Assembly (NCBI GenBank): GCA_938038735.1
Contig: CALHSW010000008.1
Location: forward strand, 1 to 29,441
Direction of reading: 5' to 3'
Length of the DNA: 29,441 bases
Source: an uncultured Bacteroidia bacterium
GTDB lineage: Bacteria > Bacteroidota > Bacteroidia > Bacteroidales > CAJPTX01
Position numbers and translations under genes: made by a program. The first letter of the stretch is position 1; the number at the start of each line of letters is the position of its first letter. Shown here piece by piece: positions 17,171-24,928 of the stretch. Under the pieces are notes generated by a model. It did no database searches. It saw only the letters and a list, made by a program, of their open reading frames with translations, and was not told where the DNA came from.

Positions 17171-18217
17171 TTAGTCATAGATTTCTATCATTTCAATATT
17201 TTCTTTAGAGAAGCGTTGGCATCGTTGAGGTTTTACGCTTTGCTTCCATGTTTCCATATTCTCCTTGCCCATGGGGTTGGTAGAAGCGGCGCCCCGAGGC
17301 ATTCCCATTAGGTACTCAGCATTGGCAGGTGTCGGGCGATTGAATACCGCTACAAAGTTTCTGCATCCAGCATGCTTCATCATTGAGGGTGCTGAGTAGT
17401 TGGCCATGGTGGTAGGGGTGTGCACGAATCCGAAATCCTCCCCGTATGTGCGCCTAATCCAAGTTGCCTGCACAGTAAAGAAACGGCTGATTTCCGTGCC
17501 AAGTACCTTGACGGAGCTGCAAGTCTGGTTCTCGTGTCGGTAAGCCAAAACCCGAAACGCTACGGCTGCTGCCAAGGGAGCTTGCGCATTGCCTATAGCC
17601 TTCAACTGCGCTCTACAATTGGCAATACTTTTGTCACCCTCTTGCTCTTTAAATGGCGTAGCCCAGCATCCCATATGCATCTTACCAAGACGCTCTAATC
17701 CCTCATGCACTCTACTCAATGCGCTGGGACTCTTCACGGCAAGTACCCAATACCTATCGCGCCGATGGTCCGCGCCGAGATCGCCACACGAGAGCTTGCA
17801 GTATTGTACGCTGTAGCCTACTGACTGCAAATCCATAGCAGCCTTGCGGATAGCCTTGAGCGTGACATTCTCACCAAAGACAATTGGCGCATCGGACTCC
17901 TTGGCAAACCGAAACATTTCGGGCCAAAGGTTTTTCTCAGAAATGTTTTTGCCACGTGCCGCATGGCTAAATGCTTGGCAAGGGAAGCCACCGCATAGAA
18001 TGTCAAAAGTTCCCTTGAAGTCACGTCCATTTAAGACCTTTATATCGCCATAAATCGGAAACGAGTCCATCCAGCCATCGCGTTGCCTTTGCGCTAGGAC
18101 CCTTTTGCAATACGGTTCAATTTCTACAGCTCCGCAGCACGTGTGCCCTAAAATATGGCCTCCGTAAATTCCGCCTCCGATCCCTGCAAATAGATGAAAC
18201 TCTTTAATAGCATTCAT
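17171..18217 (-). CDS. DNA cytosine-5 methyltransferase (island, first gene)
   Basis: Cytosine-C5 DNA methyltransferase, 348 residues, first gene of the island. Motif I is FAGIGG at 10-15, motif IV GGFPCQ with catalytic Cys80, motif VI ENV at 116-118, and motif VIII HRRDR at 151-155. IGNAQAP at 208-214 looks like motif X. Only about 50 residues separate VIII and X, too few for a normal target-recognition domain. A further 130 residues follow X, including HTPTTMANYSAPSMMKHAGC. The recognition part may therefore lie at the C terminus. Paired with the other methyltransferase it fits a system with an asymmetric site needing one enzyme per strand. A TACCTTTG promoter element lies about 170 bases upstream. 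Confidence 0.9.
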   Translation of the reverse strand: MNAIKEFHLFAGIGGGIYGGHILGHTCCGAVEIEPYCKRVLAQRQRDGWMDSFPIYGDIKVLNGRDFKGTFDILCGGFPCQAFSHAARGKNISEKNLWPEMFRFAKESDAPIVFGENVTLKAIRKAAMDLQSVGYSVQYCKLSCGDLGADHRRDRYWVLAVKSPSALSRVHEGLERLGKMHMGCWATPFKEQEGDKSIANCRAQLKAIGNAQAPLAAAVAFRVLAYRHENQTCSSVKVLGTEISRFFTVQATWIRRTYGEDFGFVHTPTTMANYSAPSMMKHAGCRNFVAVFNRPTPANAEYLMGMPRGAASTNPMGKENMETWKQSVKPQRCQRFSKENIEMIEIYD

Positions 18218-18254
18218 GGCATTGAAAATCCGTAAATAAAGCGGCTAAATAATT

Positions 18255-18268
18255 CTATAGGCCTATAG
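18255..18268. promoter_or_regulatory. 14-bp perfect palindrome upstream of the island
   Basis: CTATAGGCCTATAG is fully self-complementary and lies 37 bases before the first methyltransferase start, between it and the -7 element at 18389. It contains the core seen before the second methyltransferase. It may bind a regulator or the methyltransferase itself. Confidence 0.5.
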
Positions 18269-18388
18269 TCGTTTTTCTTGCTACATAGTAGTTTTATACA
18301 GAACCTTCGCGCTATATTGGCTAACGGTTCTAAGTGCGCAATAGCAAAAAACTTTCTATCTGAAAGCAACACCCTCCGCGCTACTCTG

Positions 18389-18396
18389 CAAAGGTA
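18389..18396 (-). promoter_or_regulatory. Promoter -7 element of the R-M island
   Basis: TACCTTTG on the reverse strand, about 170 bases before the first methyltransferase. If used it gives a long leader containing the 14-base palindrome. Confidence 0.5.
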
Positions 18397-18459
18397 GATG
18401 TTTTTTCACAACTGCATGTTTCCACTCCGAAACGCCACATTCCCCTTCCAACACGCATA

Positions 18460-18677
18460 CATCTCCGCCACGATGCAGCCCCATCCGCGGGCTGATCCCT
18501 CAATAGCCGCGGGATTCAGCCCCTCAGACTCCATGCCCGCAGGGGCGAGCTGGTCTGCATTCCTGATCCTGGCAGCCTCGCCGCGCACCGCTACCTCAAT
18601 ACCCGCCCCCTAGCACGGCTCGCTGCGGCAGCCAAAAACTACGTGCCCCATCCCCCTCGTTCATACCTAGCTCTAAT
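18460..18677 (+). repeat. Dispersed repeat: direct repeat plus relative of the 223-bp unit
   Basis: The right part (18561-18677) is the direct-repeat partner of 11581-11705. The left part resembles the 223-bp tandem unit: both read cgATGCAGCCCC, then CTCAATAGCCG, then a CATGCCC stretch and TCTGCA in the same order. Here GGGCTGATCCC at 18489-18499 pairs with GGGATTCAGCCC at 18511-18522, apart from one bulged T. The tandem copies form a GGTCT/AGACC stem at the equivalent place. It therefore links the array at 4121 with the island boundary. Confidence 0.75.
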
Positions 18678-18681
18678 CGGG

Positions 18682-18834
18682 ATGCTGAAGCACGTCTGCC
18701 AAATTGAGCACAGTAGCGTCCCCGGCTTCGAGGCCAACCTATGCAGCGGCCTGATCGCCTACGGCTTCCTCCCCAACAAGCCCAAGATTCACCTCGCAAA
18801 CGGGAGCGCGTCAATACTTCAAACTATGCTTTAA
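18682..18834 (+). pseudogene. Possible transposase C-terminal remnant
   Basis: The 50-codon frame reads VCQIEHSSVPGFEANLCSGL then IAYGFLPNKPKI. This resembles the C terminus of some Bacteroidota DDE transposases (IEH...NLLxALIAYxFxPxKPxI), perhaps IS982 type, though I cannot fix the family. It starts five bases after the direct repeat ends. No catalytic core or terminal repeats are visible, so it would be a fragment only. Confidence 0.4.
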
Positions 18835-19006
18835 GCCGAGTTCGCATAAGGAGTAGTGAAGAAGAGAATGGATCGTGCGCGCACTTCTTTGGTCAATTCC
18901 ACCGCGTATCCCCATTGCAACGCCATTTTGGCCTTCACCTCCTTCAGATGAGACTATCACAAAGATGTTTCTGTGTGGGCAGCTGCCCTCTACCACATTC
19001 TTTTCA

Positions 19007-19014
19007 TACATTTG
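19007..19014 (+). promoter_or_regulatory. Promoter -7 element of the solitary methyltransferase
   Basis: TACATTTG fits TAnnTTTG and ends 28 bases before the TTG start at 19042. It supports a start close to that codon. Confidence 0.45.
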
Positions 19015-19041
19015 CACAAAACTTAACGCAATCCTATTGAT

Positions 19042-20298
19042 TTGAAACGTTGCAACGATACGCTAAACGTGTTGTCGCTCTTTAGCGGCGGGGGCGGCAT
19101 GGATCTAGGCCTTGAGGGGGGCTTTATCTGCCATCGCAATAGCCTACCGCCCGATGGCGATTGCCTGGTGCAAGAAGTGATAGACGACTGCTGGGTGCGG
19201 GTAAAGCCCACACGATTCCGCACAAGCTTTGCCAATGACATCGTTCCGCAAGCGGGCGAGGTGTGGAAACGTTACATGGCACAGCTGGGCAACGGCACGG
19301 AGCGATGCTACCGCATCGGCAGCATTGTGGATTTAGTGAAAGCCGCTGAGGCGGGCGAGCCGATTTTCCCACAACACGTAGACCTCGTTGTCGGGGGATT
19401 CCCCTGCCAGGATTTCTCAGTGGCGGGTTCACGACGCGGATTCCAGTCAAAGGTGGCGCACAGCGGGGGAAGGATGGCATCAGACGAACCCTCCGAGGAG
19501 AGCCGCGGGTTTCTCTACTACTGGATGAAGCGCACGATTGACATCGTGAAGCCCAAGATGTTCATCGCGGAGAACGTGAAGGGTCTTACCAACCTCGGCG
19601 ATGCGCAAGAGGTGATACAATCTGACTTCGCCAGCGCGGACGATGGCGGATACATCGTGCTTCCACCACAGGTACTACATGCCGCGGACTACGGCGTGCC
19701 GCAAACGCGGGAGCGCGTCTTTTTTATCGGTGTCCGCAGGGTGGCACTACGGCAAGAGGCCCTCGCCGCGCTGCAATCATCCCCCATTCCAACAGACTAT
19801 ACCCCCTACCCTACCCCCACGCACGGCTACACCCGGCAAACCGAGGGGCTAAAAAAGCCAGTCACCTGCGCAGATGTCCTGCAACACCTCAACGAGCCGA
19901 ACGGTAGCAACGATGTTTCGCAGCGCTTCTACTCAAAGGCTAAGTACATGGGGGCGGAGTGCCAGGGGCAGACGGAAATATCCCTCGCGGGGCAGGGTCC
20001 TACCATCCGCAGCGAACACCACGGTAACATAGAGTTCCGCAGGCTCTCGCTGGCACATGGTGGTAGACATGCTGATGAGCTTGCCAAGGGACTTTCCGAA
20101 AGGCGTTTAACCCCCCGGGAGTGCGCGCTGATACAGACCTTTCCACCGGACTATCAGCTAGTAATCAAGCAGCCCGATAGCAATCGTTTCGTGGTGAGTC
20201 CCTCGGCGGCCTATAAGATCGTGGGCAACGCAGTACCCCCCGTTCTAGCCTACAGCATTGCGCGTAGGGTGGATGAGCTATGGGATAGGCTTTTTTGA
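19042..20298 (+). CDS. Solitary DNA cytosine-5 methyltransferase
   Basis: Third cytosine-C5 methyltransferase of the window, 418 residues, on the opposite strand from the island. Motif I is LFSGGGGMDLG near residue 13, motif IV GGFPCQDFS with catalytic Cys122, motif VI AENV ending near 179, motif VIII QTRERVFFIG at 221-230, and motif X VGNAVPP near the end. The recognition region lies normally between VIII and X. No ATG exists before motif I: the in-frame stop at 19024 leaves TTG 19042 or ATT 19036, and TTG is chosen. No nuclease gene adjoins it. It may be an orphan, or may pair with the endonuclease at 27831. Insert-like blocks around residues 30-60 and 135-155 are longer than usual. Confidence 0.9.
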   Translation: MKRCNDTLNVLSLFSGGGGMDLGLEGGFICHRNSLPPDGDCLVQEVIDDCWVRVKPTRFRTSFANDIVPQAGEVWKRYMAQLGNGTERCYRIGSIVDLVKAAEAGEPIFPQHVDLVVGGFPCQDFSVAGSRRGFQSKVAHSGGRMASDEPSEESRGFLYYWMKRTIDIVKPKMFIAENVKGLTNLGDAQEVIQSDFASADDGGYIVLPPQVLHAADYGVPQTRERVFFIGVRRVALRQEALAALQSSPIPTDYTPYPTPTHGYTRQTEGLKKPVTCADVLQHLNEPNGSNDVSQRFYSKAKYMGAECQGQTEISLAGQGPTIRSEHHGNIEFRRLSLAHGGRHADELAKGLSERRLTPRECALIQTFPPDYQLVIKQPDSNRFVVSPSAAYKIVGNAVPPVLAYSIARRVDELWDRLF

Positions 20299-20462
20299 AT
20301 AATTCATGACCACGAGATCGTTGCTGTAGATGCGATACGGTTACCCTTCCCTCTCGTCAACTCCGAGTCTCCACACAACCCACCATATCCGTTCAATCTA
20401 CACAGCCCCCTAACAAATGCGCAAAAGCCGCCTCTACCCCTCTCCCCTCAAAAAAGGTTATT

Positions 20463-21296
20463 CTACACCAGCTTACGCTCCTCCAGGGCCTTCGCCATCT
20501 TCTGCTGCAGCTCCAGAGCCTTAGCGCGCGCCGCGGCGGCGTAGTCAGAGCCATTGCCCGCGTAGATAATTCCGCGTGATGAATTCACGATCAGACCGCA
20601 ATGACGATTCATGCCATTCTCCACCACAGAGTCGAAGTCGCCCCCCTGCTCTCCTACTCCTGGCACCAACAGGAAATGGTCGGGGACTATCGCCCGCACC
20701 CTTTTAAGCACCTCGGGGTGCGTTGCCCCCACCACGTACATCGTATTCCCCTCGTGCCCCCAACGCTTCGATGTTTCAATGACTACCTCATAGAGATTGC
20801 GCGGGGGTTCGCCCACTGGCAGCGTTTGGAAATCGCGGTAGCTTCCGTTGGAGGTCACCGCCAGGAGCACCACCCAACGCCCCTCGTAGTCAAGGAATGG
20901 TTGCACAGCGTCACGCCCCATGTAGGGCGCCAGCGTTACCGCATCGAACCCTAACACCCTGTAGAAGCTCTGCGCATACATCTTCGCAGTGTTGGCTATG
21001 TCGCCGCGCTTGCCATCGGCAATCGTCAGCATGTCGGGGTAATGCCCATTGATGTAGCGTATCGTACGGTCCAAATCCGCCCATCCCTCAGCCCCCATCG
21101 CCTCGTAGAACGCCAAATTCAGCTTGAAAGCCACCGCCAGGTCGGCCGTGGCATCCACGATGGCCCTGTTAAACTCAAAGACGGCGTTGCGCATGCTACT
21201 CACAGCAGCCGGCAAACGCTTAGGGTCGGTGTCGAGCCCCACGCAAAGAAAACTCTTCTTCTCCTTAATCCGTTCAAACAGCAGCTGCGATGACAT
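20463..21296 (-). CDS. pyrF: Orotidine 5'-phosphate decarboxylase
   Basis: Last step of UMP synthesis. The 277-residue length and sequence fit the longer type found in Bacteroidota and actinobacteria (PyrF type 2). CVGLDTDP near residue 18 is the N-terminal substrate loop. AFKLNLAFYEAMGAEG contains the conserved Lys58 and Glu65 region, and TIADGKRGDI holds the catalytic Asp94, Lys96 and Asp99. VVGATHPEVLKRVRAIVP and the PGVGEQGGD loop follow. It starts 23 bases after the prfA stop, so the two are probably one transcript, as is common in Bacteroidales. The 160 bases downstream show no clear terminator. Confidence 0.93.
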   Translation of the reverse strand: MSSQLLFERIKEKKSFLCVGLDTDPKRLPAAVSSMRNAVFEFNRAIVDATADLAVAFKLNLAFYEAMGAEGWADLDRTIRYINGHYPDMLTIADGKRGDIANTAKMYAQSFYRVLGFDAVTLAPYMGRDAVQPFLDYEGRWVVLLAVTSNGSYRDFQTLPVGEPPRNLYEVVIETSKRWGHEGNTMYVVGATHPEVLKRVRAIVPDHFLLVPGVGEQGGDFDSVVENGMNRHCGLIVNSSRGIIYAGNGSDYAAAARAKALELQQKMAKALEERKLV

Positions 21297-21319
21297 TGGT
21301 CCTTATCCCCCTATATTAG

Positions 21320-22405
21320 TTACATCCCGCTCGCCCGTAGGCGCTCCGCGTTTTCTGCGACTTGAAGCCTATCAATGATCCCCCCGATGTCGCCATCCAT
21401 CACTCCGGGTAGGTTATACACTGTGTAGTTGATACGATGGTCCGTCACCCGCCCCTGCGGATAGTTGTAGGTACGTATCTTAGCCGACCTATCGCCCGTC
21501 GACACCATCGTTTTACGCTGCGACGATATGCTATCGAGGTACTTTTGGTACTCTATGTTGTAGAGCCTCGTGCGCAGCTCCACCAGGGCCTTCTCGTAGT
21601 TCTTGATCTGCGACTTCTGATCCTGGCACTGCACCACAATCCCCGTGGGGATATGCGTTAAGCGCACCGCCGAGTAGGTGGTGTTCACGCTTTGCCCCCC
21701 TGGCCCTGAGGAGCAGTAGGTATCCTTGCGGATATCCTCCATCTTCAGATCTATATCAAACTCCTCGGCCTCCGGCAGCACCACCACGCTCGCAGCGCTC
21801 GTATGCACGCGCCCCTGCGTCTCCGTCTGCGGCACGCGCTGCACCCGGTGCACCCCCGACTCGTACTTCATCAAACCGTATACGCCATCCCCCGAAAGCG
21901 AGAAGATAATCTCCTTGAATCCCCCCGCCGAGCCCTCGCTCGAGGAGCTAATCTCTAGCTTCCACCCCTTTGTTTCGGCGAAATGTTCGTACATGCGGAA
22001 CAAATCCCCCGCGAAGATACTCGCCTCGTCCCCCCCTGCGCCCGCACGTATCTCCACGATGGCATTCTTTGAGTCCTGGGGATCCTGCGGCAGCAGCTGT
22101 AGCTTTATCCGCTCCTCTAGCGGCTCCACCTGCTCCACGAACGTTTCCAGCTCCTCCTTCGCCATGGCGTGCAGCTCCTCGTCGCTCTCATGCTCCAGCA
22201 TCTCCTTGGTATTCGCCACATTGCTCAGCAACTCTGCGTACTCCTTGCGCAGCGCAATCACCGGCTCTAGCTCCCGATACTCCTTATTAAGCGCCACGAA
22301 CCGTTTCATATCCTGCATGGCATCCGGCTCTGCCAGCTGCTTTTCCACCTCCACGAAACGCTCCGCGATTTGATCTAGCTTCTCTAGTAACCCATTCTGC
22401 TCCAT
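21320..22405 (-). CDS. prfA: Peptide chain release factor 1
   Basis: Recognises UAA and UAG and triggers peptide release on the ribosome. The 361 residues match the RF1 length. The hydrolysis motif GGQ is at 236-238 in SSGPGGQSVNTTYSAVRLTH. The tripeptide anticodon is Pro192-Gln-Thr194 in RVPQTETQGRVHTSAASV, the P-x-T pattern of RF1 rather than the SPF of RF2. AGAGGDEASIFAGDLFRMY is also typical. A purine-rich AGGGGG precedes the ATG by five bases. A weak TAAATTCG element near 22484 may be its promoter. pyrF follows. Confidence 0.95.
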   Translation of the reverse strand: MEQNGLLEKLDQIAERFVEVEKQLAEPDAMQDMKRFVALNKEYRELEPVIALRKEYAELLSNVANTKEMLEHESDEELHAMAKEELETFVEQVEPLEERIKLQLLPQDPQDSKNAIVEIRAGAGGDEASIFAGDLFRMYEHFAETKGWKLEISSSSEGSAGGFKEIIFSLSGDGVYGLMKYESGVHRVQRVPQTETQGRVHTSAASVVVLPEAEEFDIDLKMEDIRKDTYCSSGPGGQSVNTTYSAVRLTHIPTGIVVQCQDQKSQIKNYEKALVELRTRLYNIEYQKYLDSISSQRKTMVSTGDRSAKIRTYNYPQGRVTDHRINYTVYNLPGVMDGDIGGIIDRLQVAENAERLRASGM

Positions 22406-22576
22406 CGAAACCCCCTATCTTCTTCCTAATGCGCAACCTTCTCCCCCTGCTTTCCACCACCAAGTCCACGCTCCCACGCCGCGAATTTACGAATTTCCTA
22501 GCCTTCAACGCCCCGCCCACGTACACTCAAACGAAAATTCTCAGACAAAATCTCTACAACCCTTGGGGATTGGCAC

Positions 22577-22622
22577 AAAAAAAGCATCTCCCGAAAGGTC
22601 ATTTCCACCTTCCGAGAGATGC
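22577..22622 (-). terminator. Intrinsic terminator after lemA
   Basis: On the reverse strand GCATCTC and then CGGAAGG pair with CCTTTCG and GAGATGC, with one internal mismatch, followed by seven T. It lies about 40 bases after the lemA stop. Confidence 0.85.
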
Positions 22623-22659
22623 CATTTTCTCCAATTTCTATGCTTTCCTATCGCCCAGC

Positions 22660-23277
22660 TTACTCCCCTTCGGGCTTAGGTTCGCTGAAATCAACATTCA
22701 CTCCCGACTCTGCCCCCGCCTGCGCACCGAAATACCCCACCTTCTCAAAGCCGAACATTCGGGCAAATATCACCTGCGGGAACCTACGCTGGTACGTGTT
22801 GAACTCCTTCGCCATCTCGTTGAACTTGGTCCGCTCATTGGAAATCCTATTCTCGGTTCCCTCCAGCTGCGCCTGCAAATCTTGAAACTGCTGGGTTGTC
22901 TTCAAATCGGGATAGCGTTCTATGGTCATCATCAATCGGCTCAGCGACCCCGACAGCTGATCCTGCGCCGCCTGGAACTTCTTTAAATTTTCCTCCGTGA
23001 GCTTGCTGGGGTCAATGGTCATCTGCGTTGCCTTCGCCCGCGCTTCCACAACGTCCGTCAGCGTGCCCCGCTCAAATGCTGTTGACCCCTTAATTTGGCC
23101 AATCACCGAATTAATCAGATCCATACGCCGCTGGTACTGCGCCTCCACGTTGCCCCACTGCGACTGCACCCCCTCATCCAGCTTCACCAGCTTGTTGTAC
23201 ACGCTGCATCCCTTCATCAGCCCGAATAGCAATAGTAATCCAATGATTACTAGCAAAACCTTTCCAATCTTGCCCAT
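22660..23277 (-). CDS. lemA: LemA family protein
   Basis: Membrane-anchored protein of the LemA family, 205 residues; precise role unknown. One N-terminal membrane helix spans about residues 6-21. The rest is helical and coiled-coil-like, with the family signatures YNKLVKLDEGVQSQWGNVEA, QYQRRMDLINSVIG and the C-terminal EFNTYQRRFPQVIFARMFGF. The last 25 residues are acidic and probably disordered. TACCTTTG lies about 35 bases upstream and a terminator follows, so it is likely its own transcription unit. A TPM-domain (YgcG-like) partner often found beside lemA is absent. Confidence 0.92.
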   Translation of the reverse strand: MGKIGKVLLVIIGLLLLFGLMKGCSVYNKLVKLDEGVQSQWGNVEAQYQRRMDLINSVIGQIKGSTAFERGTLTDVVEARAKATQMTIDPSKLTEENLKKFQAAQDQLSGSLSRLMMTIERYPDLKTTQQFQDLQAQLEGTENRISNERTKFNEMAKEFNTYQRRFPQVIFARMFGFEKVGYFGAQAGAESGVNVDFSEPKPEGE

Positions 23278-23313
23278 GATTTCTCTCTAATTATAAATAC
23301 AACTACCCAACCG

Positions 23314-23321
23314 CAAAGGTA
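23314..23321 (-). promoter_or_regulatory. Promoter -7 element of lemA
   Basis: TACCTTTG on the reverse strand in an AT-rich context, 37 bases before the lemA ATG and just after the cysS stop. Confidence 0.6.
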
Positions 23322-23332
23322 TATAATTTTTA

Positions 23333-24814
23333 CTACTTACGGCCGCGGCTCCACGTAGCCCCATCTGCCCGATCTTGAATCTCTATCCCCTCCGCCTTCA
23401 GCGTGTCGCGTATGGCATCAGCCTTTGCGTAATCCTTGGCCGCTTTGGCCGATGCACGGTACTCTAGCACTACCTTCATCGCCGCCTCCAACGCGCCGTC
23501 ATCCCCGCTACAGCCCATCCCCTCACGCTCCATGCGCAGCCCTAGAATGCCCCCCGCGATGCGGTCAAAAATGCCTTGCAACGTCTCTTTATCCCCTTGG
23601 CTAATCGTGGCGTTGCCCGCCTGCAGCTGCCCCACCATCTTAACCCCATCAAAGAGATGCGCCAGCGCGATTGGCGTGTTAAGGTCATCAAGCAACGCCT
23701 CCATGCACCCTTTCTCTACGCTCGCCACGTCCACGCTGCTTGTGGCGCCTACCGCCACATCCTTCAAAGCATACACCGCGTTCACCAGCCTTTCGTACCC
23801 CTTCTCCGCCGCCTGCAGCGCCTCATCGCTAAAGTCTAGCGTGGAGCGGTAGTGCGCCTGAAGAATGAAGAAACGAACCGTCATCGGGGAGTAGGGGCGT
23901 GAAAGCAATTTATGCTTCCCCTCAAATAGGTCCTCCAGCGGGATAAAATTCCCCAACGATTTCCCCATCTTTTGCCCATTGACGGTCACCATGTTGTTAT
24001 GCACCCAGTACTTAGGCGCTGCCCCGCCGTGCGCCGCCACCTCCTGCGCTATCTCGCACTCGTGGTGCGGGAACATAAGATCCAAGCCGCCCCCGTGTAT
24101 GTCAAAATGCTCCCCGAGGTACTTCTCCCCCATGGCGGAGCACTCCAGGTGCCACCCCGGGAATCCGTCCCCCCACGGCGAAGGCCAGCGCATGATATGC
24201 TTTGGGGTTGCCCGCTTCCACAGGGCGAAATCCAACGGGTTCCGCTTTTCGCTCTGCCCCTCCAGCTCCCGCGTGTTGGCCAGCATCTCCTCAATGCGTC
24301 GCCCTGACAGCTGCCCGTAGCCATGCTTGGCGTTATACTTCTCAATGTCAAAATACACCGACCCATCCACCTCGTAGGCGAACCCCGCCTCAAGGATCCG
24401 CTTCGCGTAGGCAATCTGCTCTATGATATGCCCGCTCGCCTGCGGCTCTATGCTTGGGGGCAGCACGTTGAGCTGCTCCGCCGCCTGATGGTAACGCACC
24501 GTGTAGTAGTGCGCCACCTCCATGGGCTCCAGCTGCTCCAGCCGCGCCTTTTTCTGTATCTTATCCTCCCCCTCATCGGCGTCGTGTTCAAGATGCCCCA
24601 CATCGGTTATATTGCGCACGTAGCGCACCTTATAGCCCAAGGATCGTAGCAATCGCACCAGCACGTCGAACGTAATCAGGGGGCGCGCATGCCCCAAATG
24701 CGGGTCGCCATACACCGTGGGGCCGCACACGTAAAGCCCCACATGCGGCGGGTTTATCGGTTCAAACACCTCTTTCCGCCTACTCATCGTGTTGTACAGC
24801 TGTAGCTCTCCCAT
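23333..24814 (-). CDS. cysS: Cysteinyl-tRNA synthetase
   Basis: Charges tRNA-Cys with cysteine; class I synthetase, 493 residues. The HIGH-type motif is HLGH at 39-42 within YVCGPTVYGDPHLGHARP. The KMSKS-type motif is KMGKS at 282-286. Expected zinc ligands are Cys30, Cys225, His250 and Glu254. NITDVGHLEHDADEGEDKI and WHLECSAMGEKYLG are further family landmarks. The C-terminal helical domain ends with the region for tRNA binding. A TACCTTTG element lies 47 bases upstream. It is monocistronic by appearance. Confidence 0.96.
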   Translation of the reverse strand: MGELQLYNTMSRRKEVFEPINPPHVGLYVCGPTVYGDPHLGHARPLITFDVLVRLLRSLGYKVRYVRNITDVGHLEHDADEGEDKIQKKARLEQLEPMEVAHYYTVRYHQAAEQLNVLPPSIEPQASGHIIEQIAYAKRILEAGFAYEVDGSVYFDIEKYNAKHGYGQLSGRRIEEMLANTRELEGQSEKRNPLDFALWKRATPKHIMRWPSPWGDGFPGWHLECSAMGEKYLGEHFDIHGGGLDLMFPHHECEIAQEVAAHGGAAPKYWVHNNMVTVNGQKMGKSLGNFIPLEDLFEGKHKLLSRPYSPMTVRFFILQAHYRSTLDFSDEALQAAEKGYERLVNAVYALKDVAVGATSSVDVASVEKGCMEALLDDLNTPIALAHLFDGVKMVGQLQAGNATISQGDKETLQGIFDRIAGGILGLRMEREGMGCSGDDGALEAAMKVVLEYRASAKAAKDYAKADAIRDTLKAEGIEIQDRADGATWSRGRK

Positions 24815-24860
24815 GGTTCTACCCTCTATCGCCTTTACGCATTATCCTCTATTAGAAAGG

Positions 24861-24868
24861 CAAAGGTA
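24861..24868 (-). promoter_or_regulatory. Promoter -7 element of cysS
   Basis: TACCTTTG on the reverse strand, 47 bases before the cysS ATG, in an AT-rich stretch. Confidence 0.55.
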
Positions 24869-24928
24869 GCATTAATTTAACAGAACGAAGACACCAAATG
24901 GGGGACTCTTTTGCCTAATCGGCTTTTC

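Noticed and set aside
18643..18681. Extending the transposase-like frame upstream to the ATG at 18643
   Set aside because: Those codons lie inside the direct repeat and have no similarity to a transposase; the protein-like part begins after the repeat.
21726..22373. Forward Ser-rich frame of 215 codons opposite prfA
   Set aside because: Antisense to release factor 1, low-complexity Ser/Cys-rich composition, no motif.
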